Virus record (IMG/VR): IMGVR_UViG_3300006030_000044
Location: 1 to 40,353 of that record
Length of the DNA: 40,353 nucleotides
From: a virus
Direction: 5' to 3' (one strand)
In this document: positions 16,908 through 25,680 of the stretch, piece by piece
Numbering within the stretch: the stretch's first letter is position 1
Layout: each line of letters opens with the position of its first letter
Notes under the pieces: model-generated
The model's database searches: none
What the model was told of the DNA's origin: nothing
The model's input: only the letters and a program-made list of their open reading frames with translations
Made by a program: the position numbers and the translations under genes

Positions 16908-18830
16908 TTATTTTACAGCAGAATGATGCAAAATGGCCGCAGAATATTCATCAAGTAAAAATTCATCAGCTGTATCAAGAACAGACTGCATTGGTTGCAG
17001 CTTTTCGATTTCGTCAAGATTAGCCATACATTTCTGAACACTCGCGACCCAATCTTCTCTTGAACTTGACGCAATAACTTTCTTGCAAAGATTCGCTACA
17101 TTTGATTTTTGTTCATCGCTTAAAGAAGCTACAGCAAATTTCTTTGCTGCAAAATCTTCAGCAGCTTTCATAAAAGCATCTACTTCATAAATTGTAGTTT
17201 GAATATCTTTTCTTGATGCTGTTGCGCCAACAGGTCTACCAGCGCCAGATTGTTTAGGTGCTGCGGTAGGAGTTGGTGTCGCTCCTTGCACCATCGGTAC
17301 ACCACCAACGATTGGATTATAATATCCTTTCTCTCGGTCAGCAACAAATTTCTCCTGCGCAGAAGAAAGATCAGCAACATTAGGTAATTTACCATTATTA
17401 ATAGATTCGATACCTTGCTCTGGAGTAAGAATTCCAATTTCCATCAAACGGCTGATGGTTCTCATATATTGAGTTTCATCTTTCAAATCAATCTCAGTAA
17501 ATTTGGCGGTTGGCCAAGCGCGGAATCCTAAATCTTTTGAAATGCGAATAATTTCTGGCTGAAGAACATCATTAAGGAATGCGTTTCTAGCTTCTTTCAA
17601 GCGCTCCATAAAGAAACTAATTTTAGCGCTTTGACCATTATACTTTTCATTTCCAAGCATAACATTCATCAAACCCTCTTTGATATCTTCATTCAAAACT
17701 TCATATTTTTCCTTGCCAACAACTTTCTTTAAATCAGGAATAACGAAATCAGCTTTTGTAGTATAATCAGAAACTAATACGCGACCAACACTTTCATTTA
17801 AAAATAAAGTTTGCATTGCAGCCATATTGGCAGGATTAATGCCACCCTTATCTGGCTCTGCGCCCATTGTAATTAAAAGAATTACATTCTCTACAGTACG
17901 GGCAATAGCTTGATCAATGCGTTTTAATTCAATTTTAGCATTAATGTCTTCAAGAACAGGATAGGCGAATGGAACTGCGAATGGCTCGTAATCTTGCTTT
18001 TTGTAAAAAGAATAAAGCAAATATTTTGGATCAAGCTTCATGTTCAAACCGTCTCTAAAATATTGTTTATCTTTAATTTTCTTTTGGATTTCTGGCTCAA
18101 AACCATTTAAAAGTTCAACGTCGGCATCATCCTTTGGATTTTTCAAACGCTCCAACTCATATTCGGAAAGAACTTTTTCATAAACAGCTTCGGCAAAAGA
18201 ACTAGAAATTTTTGCCACTATTTCATAGGGATTAATCAAAATATAACGCAATGGAACTTTATTATTTTTGATTCCATTCTCACTTAAACCAGAAAGAAGC
18301 TTAAAATCTTCTGCATTAAATTTCCCATCGATACGATAAAGAAAAATATTACCACTGCGATAATATTCGCGGAAATATTGATCTTTAAGTTTCCAAAGTT
18401 TAATTTTTTCAAACCATTTTTGAAAAAACTCACGACTACGCTCAGTTCCGCCTTCAAGATAAACATCTGTATTTGCAAATTCTGTGGCGATATCAATTGT
18501 ATTTCTAACAATAGCTACATTAGCATAAGCTTTTTGGCAAAGCATAATGGCATCGCGTACATCAACGCCATCTTTTGTATATTCATAAGGTAGAAGCCCT
18601 TGGCTGAGTAAAGAATATCTACCTACATTAACGTCAGTTCCATTTCTTGGAATTTTTATTTTTGTAGAACCGCCAGTTTCTTTTGATCTTGAATAAGAAG
18701 CTTGAGAAACTTCTTTATAAAACGGTTCGCCAAGAAGTTTTGGCTCATAGGAAGCCTGAGAAACTTGAACTGGTTGAACTTTATTAAATCTGGTCCAATA
18801 ATCAGACTTTTTATTATATTGGCGTGCCAT
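16908..18830 (-). CDS. portal protein
   Basis: A 640-residue protein placed between terminase and protease/scaffold, the normal site of the portal gene. The N-terminus carries a basic, disordered start (MARQYNKKSDYWTRFNK), followed by helices with IVRNTIDIATEFANTDVYLE and FFQKWFEKIKLWKLKDQYFR. A long helical clip/stem region (FMERLKEARNAFLNDVLQPE) fits the T4 gp20-like portal fold, the twelve-subunit ring through which DNA enters. The C-terminal 150 residues (SGAGRPVGATASRKD, then a helical tail) look like an extra domain. The gene begins with a short intergenic region containing GTGTAACTTT and TATATAATAAA before the ATG. Confidence 0.85.
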   Translation of the reverse strand: MARQYNKKSDYWTRFNKVQPVQVSQASYEPKLLGEPFYKEVSQASYSRSKETGGSTKIKIPRNGTDVNVGRYSLLSQGLLPYEYTKDGVDVRDAIMLCQKAYANVAIVRNTIDIATEFANTDVYLEGGTERSREFFQKWFEKIKLWKLKDQYFREYYRSGNIFLYRIDGKFNAEDFKLLSGLSENGIKNNKVPLRYILINPYEIVAKISSSFAEAVYEKVLSEYELERLKNPKDDADVELLNGFEPEIQKKIKDKQYFRDGLNMKLDPKYLLYSFYKKQDYEPFAVPFAYPVLEDINAKIELKRIDQAIARTVENVILLITMGAEPDKGGINPANMAAMQTLFLNESVGRVLVSDYTTKADFVIPDLKKVVGKEKYEVLNEDIKEGLMNVMLGNEKYNGQSAKISFFMERLKEARNAFLNDVLQPEIIRISKDLGFRAWPTAKFTEIDLKDETQYMRTISRLMEIGILTPEQGIESINNGKLPNVADLSSAQEKFVADREKGYYNPIVGGVPMVQGATPTPTAAPKQSGAGRPVGATASRKDIQTTIYEVDAFMKAAEDFAAKKFAVASLSDEQKSNVANLCKKVIASSSREDWVASVQKCMANLDEIEKLQPMQSVLDTADEFLLDEYSAAILHHSAVK

Positions 18831-18847
18831 TTTATTATATATTAAAA

Positions 18848-18854
18848 GTTACAC
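18848..18854 (-). promoter_or_regulatory. GTGTAAC element (candidate late promoter)
   Basis: GTGTAACTTTTAATATATAA lies 17 nt before the portal ATG, in the 54-bp gap after the large terminase stop. It is not part of that stop codon. Confidence 0.4.
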
Positions 18855-18884
18855 TAAAAGTATCAAAAGTACTTTCAATAACTT

Positions 18885-20753
18885 TTACCTAGCGAAAAAT
18901 GGCACAAATGTAGAAGTTGTTTTCTCAACTTTTACATCCATCATATCGAAATATACCTTGGTCATCCAATTACCAAGGACCAAACAAGAATAGGAGTCTT
19001 TTCTTGTTTTTTCTGCTCCACTCTGTTTTCTTAATTCTGGCGGCAAATCAAAGCTTTGATGCCCATTAGCTGTTGTTGTGGGCATAATAAGAGAGCATTC
19101 TGCCTTAACAAGTTCAATCATATCGGCCTGATGATCAACGAAATCAACCATTTTTGCTTCAGCGCTTTGACCATCTTCTTGATCTCGGATAAACTTAAGT
19201 CCTTTAATTGGAATATTTTTGCTTTTTTGCGTTGTAAAATCATTATCTACGGCTTCGGCTGCGAAAAGAATCTTTCTGTGATCAAAGTTAGACTGAAGAA
19301 GTTCATTAGCGTATCTTATCCAACCGCTAGTTGGAATGCGTAAGTAGCAAATTTTATTAGTGCTTTTATTATATGTATTTCTTGCTTTTCTTAACTCATC
19401 TTGGTAAGTTTCTGGAGTATCAAAGTCTGCCTCAAAAATTTTAATTTCAATTTTATTGTTTTTAAAAAGTTCGCTTTCATTTGCAGCGTTTATAAACTGC
19501 AAGCCTCCGTTATAGTCACCGCACATTGCAACAATATTAAAATGAGTGAACAAATAATGAAGATACTCAATATGCTTTTTTAAGTTTGTTCCAGAAAGCG
19601 CATAATTATGTACAAGAATTCCTTTACGAGTTGTTTTATCCAGTTTGATTACGTTCATTGCAAAATCGTCAGAAGATTCGTTTTCTGCCCAAGATGGGTC
19701 AAAGCTTAAAATATATTCTGCATTCTTTTCTCCCGCCAATTCAATAGACTGCCCCTCTCCAACTTTAATTGTACATTCATGCATTTTACTAAGTTTGAAA
19801 TAACCAGAAGAGTCGTCAACAAATTGTGAGCCGAATTCTCTTTTAAATTGTGATTCGGACATCGTTGCCTTAGCTTGCGTCAACAAACTTTCATCATATA
19901 AGCCATGAGGCGCAATATCATAAGAAAAGTGCAATATAGCTCTTGTCGCTGCGCCTTTAGCGTTTCTTTCTGGCGTGACAATCAAATCCTCGTACTGTTT
20001 GTACAGTTTATACATGTATTCAAACTGATAAGATGCAGAGGATAGAACAATAATCTTATTATTGGGCCAAGCAAACCTATCTTCCTCTTTCATTTCTCCG
20101 CGCTTAATTAGTTCAGTCTCTAAATCGTAAACTTGTTTTCTTTCGGTTGGGTTTTGCACAACGGAAAGGAACGGAATAATAACTTCATTAAAAATGCGAT
20201 CAGGCATCAGCAAGAATTCATCGATCATCATGCGGTGAAAACGAAAACCGCGCAGCTTTTCACCGTCTCCAAGTGGCAAACAAGTAATTTTACTACGCCC
20301 AATTTCCATTGTCCATTCGTCTGAGCTTTTGGAAACTTTGGTTATGCATTGTTTCAAAAATACAGCGTTAGGCTTTTCTGCAATTTCTTCTATCTTACGG
20401 AAAATCATTTTAGCCTGACGGAATGTTTTACTAACAATGCCGATATGCACACCCTGATTTAATATTGCGTCGAGAGACGCAAATACTGCACAGGTAAAGC
20501 TCTTTGAGAGTCCACGACTCCACACCATCATAGAATAATCCGTTTCAAACATGGTTTTAATTGCCATATGTTGAAATGGGAACAACTTAACGCCACAAAT
20601 AATCTCCGAAGAAAATGAAATATTTGAACGCAAGAATTTGTAGAGAAGAATTTTAGCTTCTCTTTCTTCCAAGAATCCTTTCTTTTCAAGGATCTCTTGA
20701 TTTACGTTACGGAATAAGCTTTTTCTTTTTTGGTTTCCTTCGATCCAAGCCAT
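18885..20753 (-). CDS. terL: terminase large subunit
   Basis: This 622-residue motor packages phage DNA into the prohead. An ATPase domain comes first: Walker A SRGLSKS at about residues 79-85, Walker B RMMIDEF at about 174-180 and a coupling motif IIVLSSASYQ at about 234-243. A nuclease domain follows: ILSFDPSW with Asp at about 352, MCGDYNGG with Asp at about 413, and MVDFVDHQADMIEL near the end. I chose the ATG at 20753 (MAWIEGN) over an upstream ATG that would add 14 residues without family likeness. The start lies inside the end of the nuclease gene upstream, a 52-bp overlap. Confidence 0.93.
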   Translation of the reverse strand: MAWIEGNQKRKSLFRNVNQEILEKKGFLEEREAKILLYKFLRSNISFSSEIICGVKLFPFQHMAIKTMFETDYSMMVWSRGLSKSFTCAVFASLDAILNQGVHIGIVSKTFRQAKMIFRKIEEIAEKPNAVFLKQCITKVSKSSDEWTMEIGRSKITCLPLGDGEKLRGFRFHRMMIDEFLLMPDRIFNEVIIPFLSVVQNPTERKQVYDLETELIKRGEMKEEDRFAWPNNKIIVLSSASYQFEYMYKLYKQYEDLIVTPERNAKGAATRAILHFSYDIAPHGLYDESLLTQAKATMSESQFKREFGSQFVDDSSGYFKLSKMHECTIKVGEGQSIELAGEKNAEYILSFDPSWAENESSDDFAMNVIKLDKTTRKGILVHNYALSGTNLKKHIEYLHYLFTHFNIVAMCGDYNGGLQFINAANESELFKNNKIEIKIFEADFDTPETYQDELRKARNTYNKSTNKICYLRIPTSGWIRYANELLQSNFDHRKILFAAEAVDNDFTTQKSKNIPIKGLKFIRDQEDGQSAEAKMVDFVDHQADMIELVKAECSLIMPTTTANGHQSFDLPPELRKQSGAEKTRKDSYSCLVLGNWMTKVYFDMMDVKVEKTTSTFVPFFAR

Positions 20754-21679
20754 GATGAGTTCTTGTCTATAAAATATTGAACGTCTACATCCCAAAGTGC
20801 GCTACCAATGGCAGTTAGCTTTGGAATAATAATTTCACTATTGGTTCTGTTACCCGAAAATATAAATTGGCAGCTTTTTGCAAACTCATGCTGCAATAAT
20901 CTCATATTATGATATATAAATTTTAAATTCGCCTTATGAGGAGTAAAGTCGTTGTTACTACTTATACGTTCTAAAGTAGATTCTACCACAATAAATAAAT
21001 AACATTCCATATCTTTGCATCTTTGCAGTTCACGCCTAAATCTATCCAGATTTTCACCAACTAATGTACCTTTAAAATCAGATTCTGACTTTCTATCTAC
21101 GAATGTTTTTGTATAATTTGAACCGCTAGCGGTATAATCGCCAAAATCTAACTTTACTTTCTTTTCGCTTTTAAAGCTTAAAGGCTGCTGTTCTCTGGTA
21201 TCAACAAATATATTAATATTAGAATAATCTTCGTAAAACTTTTTGGGCAAACTCTTTTTAAACATAGGCTCAATTCCTATTTCTGCACAAACATTAGAAT
21301 AAGACCCAAAATGTTTCTTGTACAAATCAACTGTCGGCATTTCACTAGTTTCCAACTCTAAATGACATGGCGCATATTTTAAATCTTTGCTTTTTATTCT
21401 ATAAGCCAGCATTTTTTTAATTTGAGCTTTAACAGTTTCTGGCGATTCTATCTCACACCATCTCAAAAGCTGATTTCTGTTTTCAAAGTCCTTTTCAAAA
21501 TAAGACTCCTTGTCCTTAAATTGCAAATAAGTGCCTGTTAGCAGGTTTTTTCTAGGATAATGTGCAAGATAATACTCATCAAGACCAATCTTGTGCTTTT
21601 TTAAATGCGCATGTAGGCTCCTTTCGGAAGGAAAGGAACTGTGGCATATTTTGCAACAGTTGGAATTGTCAGACTGCAT
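20702..21679 (-). CDS. zinc-finger ERCC4-type nuclease with homing-endonuclease-associated repeat
   Basis: This 325-residue protein has three recognisable parts. Residues 8-29 hold a C2H2 finger (C9, C12, H25, H29). Residues about 114-138 (MPTVDLYKKHFGSYSN, then VCAEIGIEP) match the small repeat associated with homing endonucleases (HNH_repeat type). Residues about 155-300 carry an ERCC4/XPF nuclease signature: VDTREQ, GDYTASG at 180-186, and VDRKSESD at 194-201. XPF-type nucleases cut branched or flap DNA. The gene overlaps terL by 52 bp and the upstream gene by 11 bp. It could be a resident repair or packaging nuclease or a free-standing homing-type enzyme; the sequence does not decide between them. 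Confidence 0.8.
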   Translation of the reverse strand: MQSDNSNCCKICHSSFPSERSLHAHLKKHKIGLDEYYLAHYPRKNLLTGTYLQFKDKESYFEKDFENRNQLLRWCEIESPETVKAQIKKMLAYRIKSKDLKYAPCHLELETSEMPTVDLYKKHFGSYSNVCAEIGIEPMFKKSLPKKFYEDYSNINIFVDTREQQPLSFKSEKKVKLDFGDYTASGSNYTKTFVDRKSESDFKGTLVGENLDRFRRELQRCKDMECYLFIVVESTLERISSNNDFTPHKANLKFIYHNMRLLQHEFAKSCQFIFSGNRTNSEIIIPKLTAIGSALWDVDVQYFIDKNSSWLGSKETKKEKAYSVT

Positions 21680-22733
21680 CTTCTAATGATATTCCTAATA
21701 TACGAGCCTTCCACTCCACCATAGTTTCCATTTTTTTACCTTCTTCAGTGACAAGTGACTTTTGCATCTCTGCAATTTTAATCATATTAGCGCGCTCTTC
21801 TTCGTCTTGAAAGAGTTGGACAATAGAAAGAATAGAGGCGTTTTCTTTTTGCCTAGATGAAATTCTTTCGCGCCTATCGCCTTGCAATTTTTTAATTAAA
21901 CTTTCCACTCTGCCTTCGCATTGGTGATACTCGCTGCTTTTAGCCTTGATGATTTCGGCCAAACGAATGCTCATTTCATTCTGTTCTTGAGTTTCCTCAA
22001 ACATTTTATTCAACTTATCTAAATGCCTTGAAGTGGTTTCTAAATTAATGATTTCTTTGCAAACGTTCATGTACAAATTAACCTCATCAGCGGTCAAATC
22101 AGGCTTGTCCCATGTCATGCGGATAAATTCTTGCTCAAATATATTCCTATCATCTTGTGATGTATAACAATTAATAATTTTTTGAAATCTTGAGTTAGAC
22201 AAATTGATGGCGAGTTTCTCAGCGCATACTTTATGGTGTCTGGTGAGCCTATCTTTATCTATTTTCTCTCCCGTGGCTTCATTAATTCTATTAATTACTC
22301 TCTCTAATGATCGGGGTGTTTGGTATTTTACAAACATCGCATCATCAGATACGGCATTATTTTCACAACCAGAATTTCTGATATGAGCGGCAACAGTTCT
22401 GTGTTCCAATCCCATTGCAGAGATTGGGCGGTCTGGATAAAGAAGCTCTGCAATTCTTAGTGCCGAGATTCCGTTAGCAGCCTGATCCTCAATGAACTGT
22501 TCTTGTTCTGGAGTGAGAGGGAGTTCGCCAACTTTTTCGTACTTAGATGTTTTGTATTGTATTTTATTAGAGGCAAGCAAAGATCTGATCGCAATTCCTT
22601 GCTTTGTTCTGCCGTCAAGATTTTCATCGTTAAAAAATTTGCGCGTAATAGTATTTAGATCTGGAAACTCCTTGGCGATTTCCATAATCCTCTTTTTGTC
22701 TTCGTCACTGAAACTTATTTTATTGTTGGCCAC
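21669..22733 (-). CDS. candidate terminase small subunit (HTH and coiled coil)
   Basis: A 354-residue helical protein. The N-terminal half has helix-turn-helix-like segments (FPDLNTITRKFFNDENLDGR; DQAANGISALRIAELLYPDR then EHRTVAAHIRNSG), suggesting DNA recognition. The C-terminal half is a charged coiled coil (HLDKLNKMFEETQEQNEMSI onward). It sits two genes before terL in the transcription order, overlapping both neighbours. DNA-binding plus coiled-coil architecture beside terL suggests the small terminase subunit, but 354 residues is long for that family and no signature motif is seen. An alternative is a phage DNA-binding regulator. Confidence 0.5.
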   Translation of the reverse strand: MANNKISFSDEDKKRIMEIAKEFPDLNTITRKFFNDENLDGRTKQGIAIRSLLASNKIQYKTSKYEKVGELPLTPEQEQFIEDQAANGISALRIAELLYPDRPISAMGLEHRTVAAHIRNSGCENNAVSDDAMFVKYQTPRSLERVINRINEATGEKIDKDRLTRHHKVCAEKLAINLSNSRFQKIINCYTSQDDRNIFEQEFIRMTWDKPDLTADEVNLYMNVCKEIINLETTSRHLDKLNKMFEETQEQNEMSIRLAEIIKAKSSEYHQCEGRVESLIKKLQGDRRERISSRQKENASILSIVQLFQDEEERANMIKIAEMQKSLVTEEGKKMETMVEWKARILGISLEDAV

Positions 22734-23430
22734 CTAAAATATCCTCGTCTTGTAAGATTTTAGTCGCTATCTGTTTAAATAACTTTTTAAGATTTTTAAT
22801 TTGTTTATAGCCAGCTTTCTTACCCTTTTCATTCGTTTTGTATCCCATTTCCATTGCAACTTTTTCCTCATCTGCGCCATCGATATAAAGCCTTGAATAA
22901 ACTTTATATTGTTTGGGCGCCAAACGATGTTTCATTTCTTCGTGAAGTCTCTGTGCGCTTGATAAAACATCAAAGTTTAAATCTTTCATCCCCTGTACAG
23001 ACTCTGAATGATTTTCTATAGAGACAGAAAGCTTCACATCATATGCACACTTTTTTGTCTTTTCCCATTTTCTATACAAGGGGCATTCGCCACATTGTTT
23101 TCCGCTTGGAGTTATTGAACAAGCTGGAGGTTCGTTGCCCATGCTGAACTTACAAGATAAACAAGGGCGAACATAATTAGAGTAATTATTGCGCAGAAGA
23201 TTCTTGATCTGGTTTACGGTAATACGCGCAATCCAAGGTTCAAGTGGGCGATCTTGCTTCCACATTTTCCATTTTTTTGAAATGTGAAAACGAATGATTT
23301 GAGCAACATCCTCATAATCCATCCAAGCAATAGCTTTAAGCTGCCAGATATATCTGTGCTTTTCTATAATCCTATCGATAACTTCTTGCTTGTCTTCGTA
23401 TTTAATCTTCTCGCGCCTTTGTGCTTCCAT
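22720..23430 (-). CDS. phage sigma factor with a cysteine-rich insert
   Basis: A 236-residue ECF-like sigma factor. Residues about 10-80 match region 2: DRIIEKHRYIWQLKAIAWMD, YEDVAQIIRFHISKKWKMWK and RPLEPWIARITVNQIKNLLR. Region 4 lies near 165-225 (RLAPKQYKVYSRLYIDGADE, then EEKVAMEMGY). Between them is a cysteine-rich insert (CLSCKF, ACSIT, QCGECPLYRKW, KKCAY) likely to bind zinc. In T4 the late-gene sigma gp55 performs this job; the family here differs and is only inferred to be functionally similar. The gene overlaps the zinc-ribbon gene upstream by 29 bp and the candidate small terminase downstream by 14 bp. It is a likely reader of the GTGTAAA element. Confidence 0.82.
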   Translation of the reverse strand: MEAQRREKIKYEDKQEVIDRIIEKHRYIWQLKAIAWMDYEDVAQIIRFHISKKWKMWKQDRPLEPWIARITVNQIKNLLRNNYSNYVRPCLSCKFSMGNEPPACSITPSGKQCGECPLYRKWEKTKKCAYDVKLSVSIENHSESVQGMKDLNFDVLSSAQRLHEEMKHRLAPKQYKVYSRLYIDGADEEKVAMEMGYKTNEKGKKAGYKQIKNLKKLFKQIATKILQDEDILGGQQ

Positions 23431-23773
23431 ATTTGGTGGGGGACAAGCTGTCTATCCCACCAACTCTTTTTGGAGCGAATTTCCTTGCTCCAGCTTGAGG
23501 GTTACGCGATAAATCTTCTAAATTAAAAGCCCTAAAGCCCCCTTCCATTTCGATTTCTACATCAAGCTTATCGATATCGGGAAGTTCGTCGACACTTGTG
23601 TTGTCTTCTGATTCATCCTCTATATCTTCAGAACTTGCAGTTCTAACTGGCTTTTTCTGTAATTGAGTCGAAACCTTCCCGTTCATGGGACTTCCACATT
23701 TTGAACAAAAGTTTGGGGCAAATCCAACATATTCATGCTTGCCTCCACAATTTGTACAGAAAACGCTTGCCAT
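23402..23773 (-). CDS. zinc-ribbon protein
   Basis: This 123-residue protein starts with a CxxC...CxxC zinc ribbon (CTNCGG, then FCSKCGSPMN), followed by an acidic linker (EDIEDESEDNTSVDELPDID) and a basic tail ending in KFAPKRVGGIDSLSPTKYG. The gene overlaps the sigma factor gene downstream by 29 bp, so the products are probably made together. A regulatory or transcription-accessory role (for example a partner of the sigma factor or a nucleic-acid adaptor) is inferred from this pairing. It has no other domain that I recognise. Confidence 0.7.
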   Translation of the reverse strand: MASVFCTNCGGKHEYVGFAPNFCSKCGSPMNGKVSTQLQKKPVRTASSEDIEDESEDNTSVDELPDIDKLDVEIEMEGGFRAFNLEDLSRNPQAGARKFAPKRVGGIDSLSPTKYGSTKARED

Positions 23774-23776
23774 ATA

Positions 23777-24121
23777 TTACTCTTTTTCTAATTTGTTAAG
23801 TTTATCGCTGAGATTTTCTAGCTTTACCAATATTGTAGCTATATCTCTTTGAATTTCAACCATCTTATCAGTATTTACTGGCTTGCCCTCGTCATCTACA
23901 ATCTTTGACAAGCGACGCGATATGCTCTTAACCTCTGCATTGACATAAGAAAGCTGCTCTGCTTGAATAGTAATCTCTTTAGCTACTGGTAAGAAATCGT
24001 CTCTTTTTACATAGGTCGCGTTCAAATAAAATAAAAGGGCGGCAATAGCCATGCCGCCCATAATTTTAATTAAATTAGCCCAACTGCTCAAAAGGGACAG
24101 CTTTTCTTCTTGTCTCTTCAT
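23777..24121 (-). CDS. membrane-anchored coiled-coil protein (spanin- or holin-like)
   Basis: The protein has 114 residues: a basic N-terminus (MKRQEEK), one transmembrane segment (about residues 17-35, NLIKIMGGMAIAALLFYLN), then a charged coiled coil to the end. This topology is shared by Rz-type inner spanins and by many unrelated phage membrane proteins. Its gene overlaps the end of phoH by 47 bp. No lysis partner is adjacent, so a lysis role is only one possibility. Confidence 0.55.
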   Translation of the reverse strand: MKRQEEKLSLLSSWANLIKIMGGMAIAALLFYLNATYVKRDDFLPVAKEITIQAEQLSYVNAEVKSISRRLSKIVDDEGKPVNTDKMVEIQRDIATILVKLENLSDKLNKLEKE

Positions 24122-24845
24122 GATTATTAATATTTCTAATCTTCTTTACAATGAATTTTAGAATTTCGCTTCTTTTTATATCTTCTTCTGTAAACTCAAA
24201 CGAGAAGATGCCATGTTGCGCGGAATCCTCGTCTGAAAATAGATCGTAAAAGTCGATAAATCCATTTTTACCTTTGATGTCTGACTGCATAAAGTCTCCG
24301 CATAAGAAAATTTTACTCCCATCCCCGACTCTAGTAAGTAGGGTTGTGATTTCTTTGAAGGTAAAATTTTGCACTTCATCTGCGATTACGATTTTATCTG
24401 TTAAAGTGCTGCCCCTTAAGAAGTTAATGGGAGTTGCAGAAATTCTTCCGTCATCTTTTAAACGATGTACATCAGTTGGTTCGATTATTTCTTGAATTTT
24501 GTCTTCAAGAGGGAGCAGATATGGCTGAAACTTTTCGCCAACTGTTCCTGGCAGCGAACCAAGAGATTTTTCACCGCTTTCAGCGATGGTTCTAATATAG
24601 ATAATATCTTTTTCATTGTGGTTGATAAGGTTAAGGGCTGCATAGACTGCCATAAAAGTCTTTGAAGTCCCCGCTGGTCCAGCGATAAAGACTATTTTGG
24701 TCTCGTCTCCTAAAAGTATTTTTAATAGTTGTTGTTGTTTCTCAGTGAATTTGAATTTGCGTTCTTTGAATTTTATTTCTGTTTTCATCTGCGGAATAAT
24801 TACTTCCGTAGATGCCGATTTTGTTTTCTTGGGCTTTTTTGCCAT
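24075..24845 (-). CDS. phoH: PhoH-like ATPase
   Basis: The protein has 256 residues. Walker A is GPAGTSKT (56-63), Walker B lies in DKIVIADEVQNF (about 152-163), and the family-typical stretch LRGSTLTDKIVIADE and the sensor-like GDGSKIFLCGDFMQSDIKG follow. PhoH-family proteins are ATPases, often with RNA-helicase or RNase-linked activity, common in T4-related and marine phages. The first 30 residues are basic and probably disordered. The gene begins 4 bp after the tail-tube-like gene; a GTGTAAC sequence at 24849-24855, which includes that gene's stop codon, precedes its ATG. Its 3' end overlaps the membrane gene. Confidence 0.92.
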   Translation of the reverse strand: MAKKPKKTKSASTEVIIPQMKTEIKFKERKFKFTEKQQQLLKILLGDETKIVFIAGPAGTSKTFMAVYAALNLINHNEKDIIYIRTIAESGEKSLGSLPGTVGEKFQPYLLPLEDKIQEIIEPTDVHRLKDDGRISATPINFLRGSTLTDKIVIADEVQNFTFKEITTLLTRVGDGSKIFLCGDFMQSDIKGKNGFIDFYDLFSDEDSAQHGIFSFEFTEEDIKRSEILKFIVKKIRNINNHEETRRKAVPFEQLG

Positions 24846-24849
24846 AAAG

Positions 24850-25671
24850 TTACACCATCTCTTCGACTATCTGTAGCCCTCCTTTTGCTACGCCATTGCC
24901 ATCTACTGAGAAACTTTGTGAACTCAGTACTCCAGCAACTGAAAACGAGTTGCCGTCTGGCATTCCTACTGTCACAGAGACAGTAGTGTTAGGTTGATAG
25001 TCAGAAAGCCAATCAATGTTGGATATACCGTTAATTTGCAATGATTTTGTAATTTTAGAAACACTCACTTTAGCAGGATAAGTTCCACCTATTTCAAAAT
25101 TTGGAGCACGATCAACTTCAACGTTAAAATTTAAATTTTCGTATTGATTTATTGTTTGAGTAAAATTTGGAGCAGAAAGAGTAACACTCATTCCTCTTAA
25201 CGGAGAAACAATTCCTGTTTGAGCGCCAGTTGGAAAGTCTTGTCCAGCATAAGAATTAATTCCGTCTCCAGTAGCTAACCCATAAGAATCAAATTGCATT
25301 TCTACCGCAATTGGTTTCCAAGGCTCCATAGAAAACCCAAATGATTTTAAGAAACATTTATCAAATCTGTAATTAGGAACTTGAATATACGAACCGCTTG
25401 TAAAATCTCCAGTTAAAGCTAAAAATCCAGTAAACTGATTAAAGTCAGCGCCAGTGACGGGTATAACCGAAGTTGAAATTGATGCGCTTTTTGGACCTGT
25501 TTGAATATAATAATCAAGCTCTTGACCAATTCTTTTAATCCTTTTTAATTGAGTTGTGTTGCTGGCATTAAAATTTAATGCATACAAAATATCATATGAT
25601 CCTGTCGATAAACTTTGTGAATCGCCAGCAGAAAGAAAAGCCCTGATGTTATTGTACGAAACGTAAGCCAT
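24850..25671 (-). CDS. putative tail tube-like structural protein
   Basis: A 273-residue, beta-rich protein beginning MAYVSYNNIRAFLSAGDSQS. Its middle has alternating beta strands with DYYIQTGPKSASISTSVIPV, SGSYIQVPNYRFDKCFLKSF and MSVTLSAPNFTQTINQYENL, resembling tail tube or related major structural proteins in which each subunit forms part of a stacked ring. It ends with KGGLQIVEEMV. It lies 9 bp after the MscS-like gene in the same direction. I cannot exclude a capsid vertex or baseplate role. Codon usage is AT-rich like the other minus-strand genes. A good AAAGGA site lies upstream of the ATG. Confidence 0.6.
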   Translation of the reverse strand: MAYVSYNNIRAFLSAGDSQSLSTGSYDILYALNFNASNTTQLKRIKRIGQELDYYIQTGPKSASISTSVIPVTGADFNQFTGFLALTGDFTSGSYIQVPNYRFDKCFLKSFGFSMEPWKPIAVEMQFDSYGLATGDGINSYAGQDFPTGAQTGIVSPLRGMSVTLSAPNFTQTINQYENLNFNVEVDRAPNFEIGGTYPAKVSVSKITKSLQINGISNIDWLSDYQPNTTVSVTVGMPDGNSFSVAGVLSSQSFSVDGNGVAKGGLQIVEEMV

Positions 25672-25680
25672 GACAAATTA

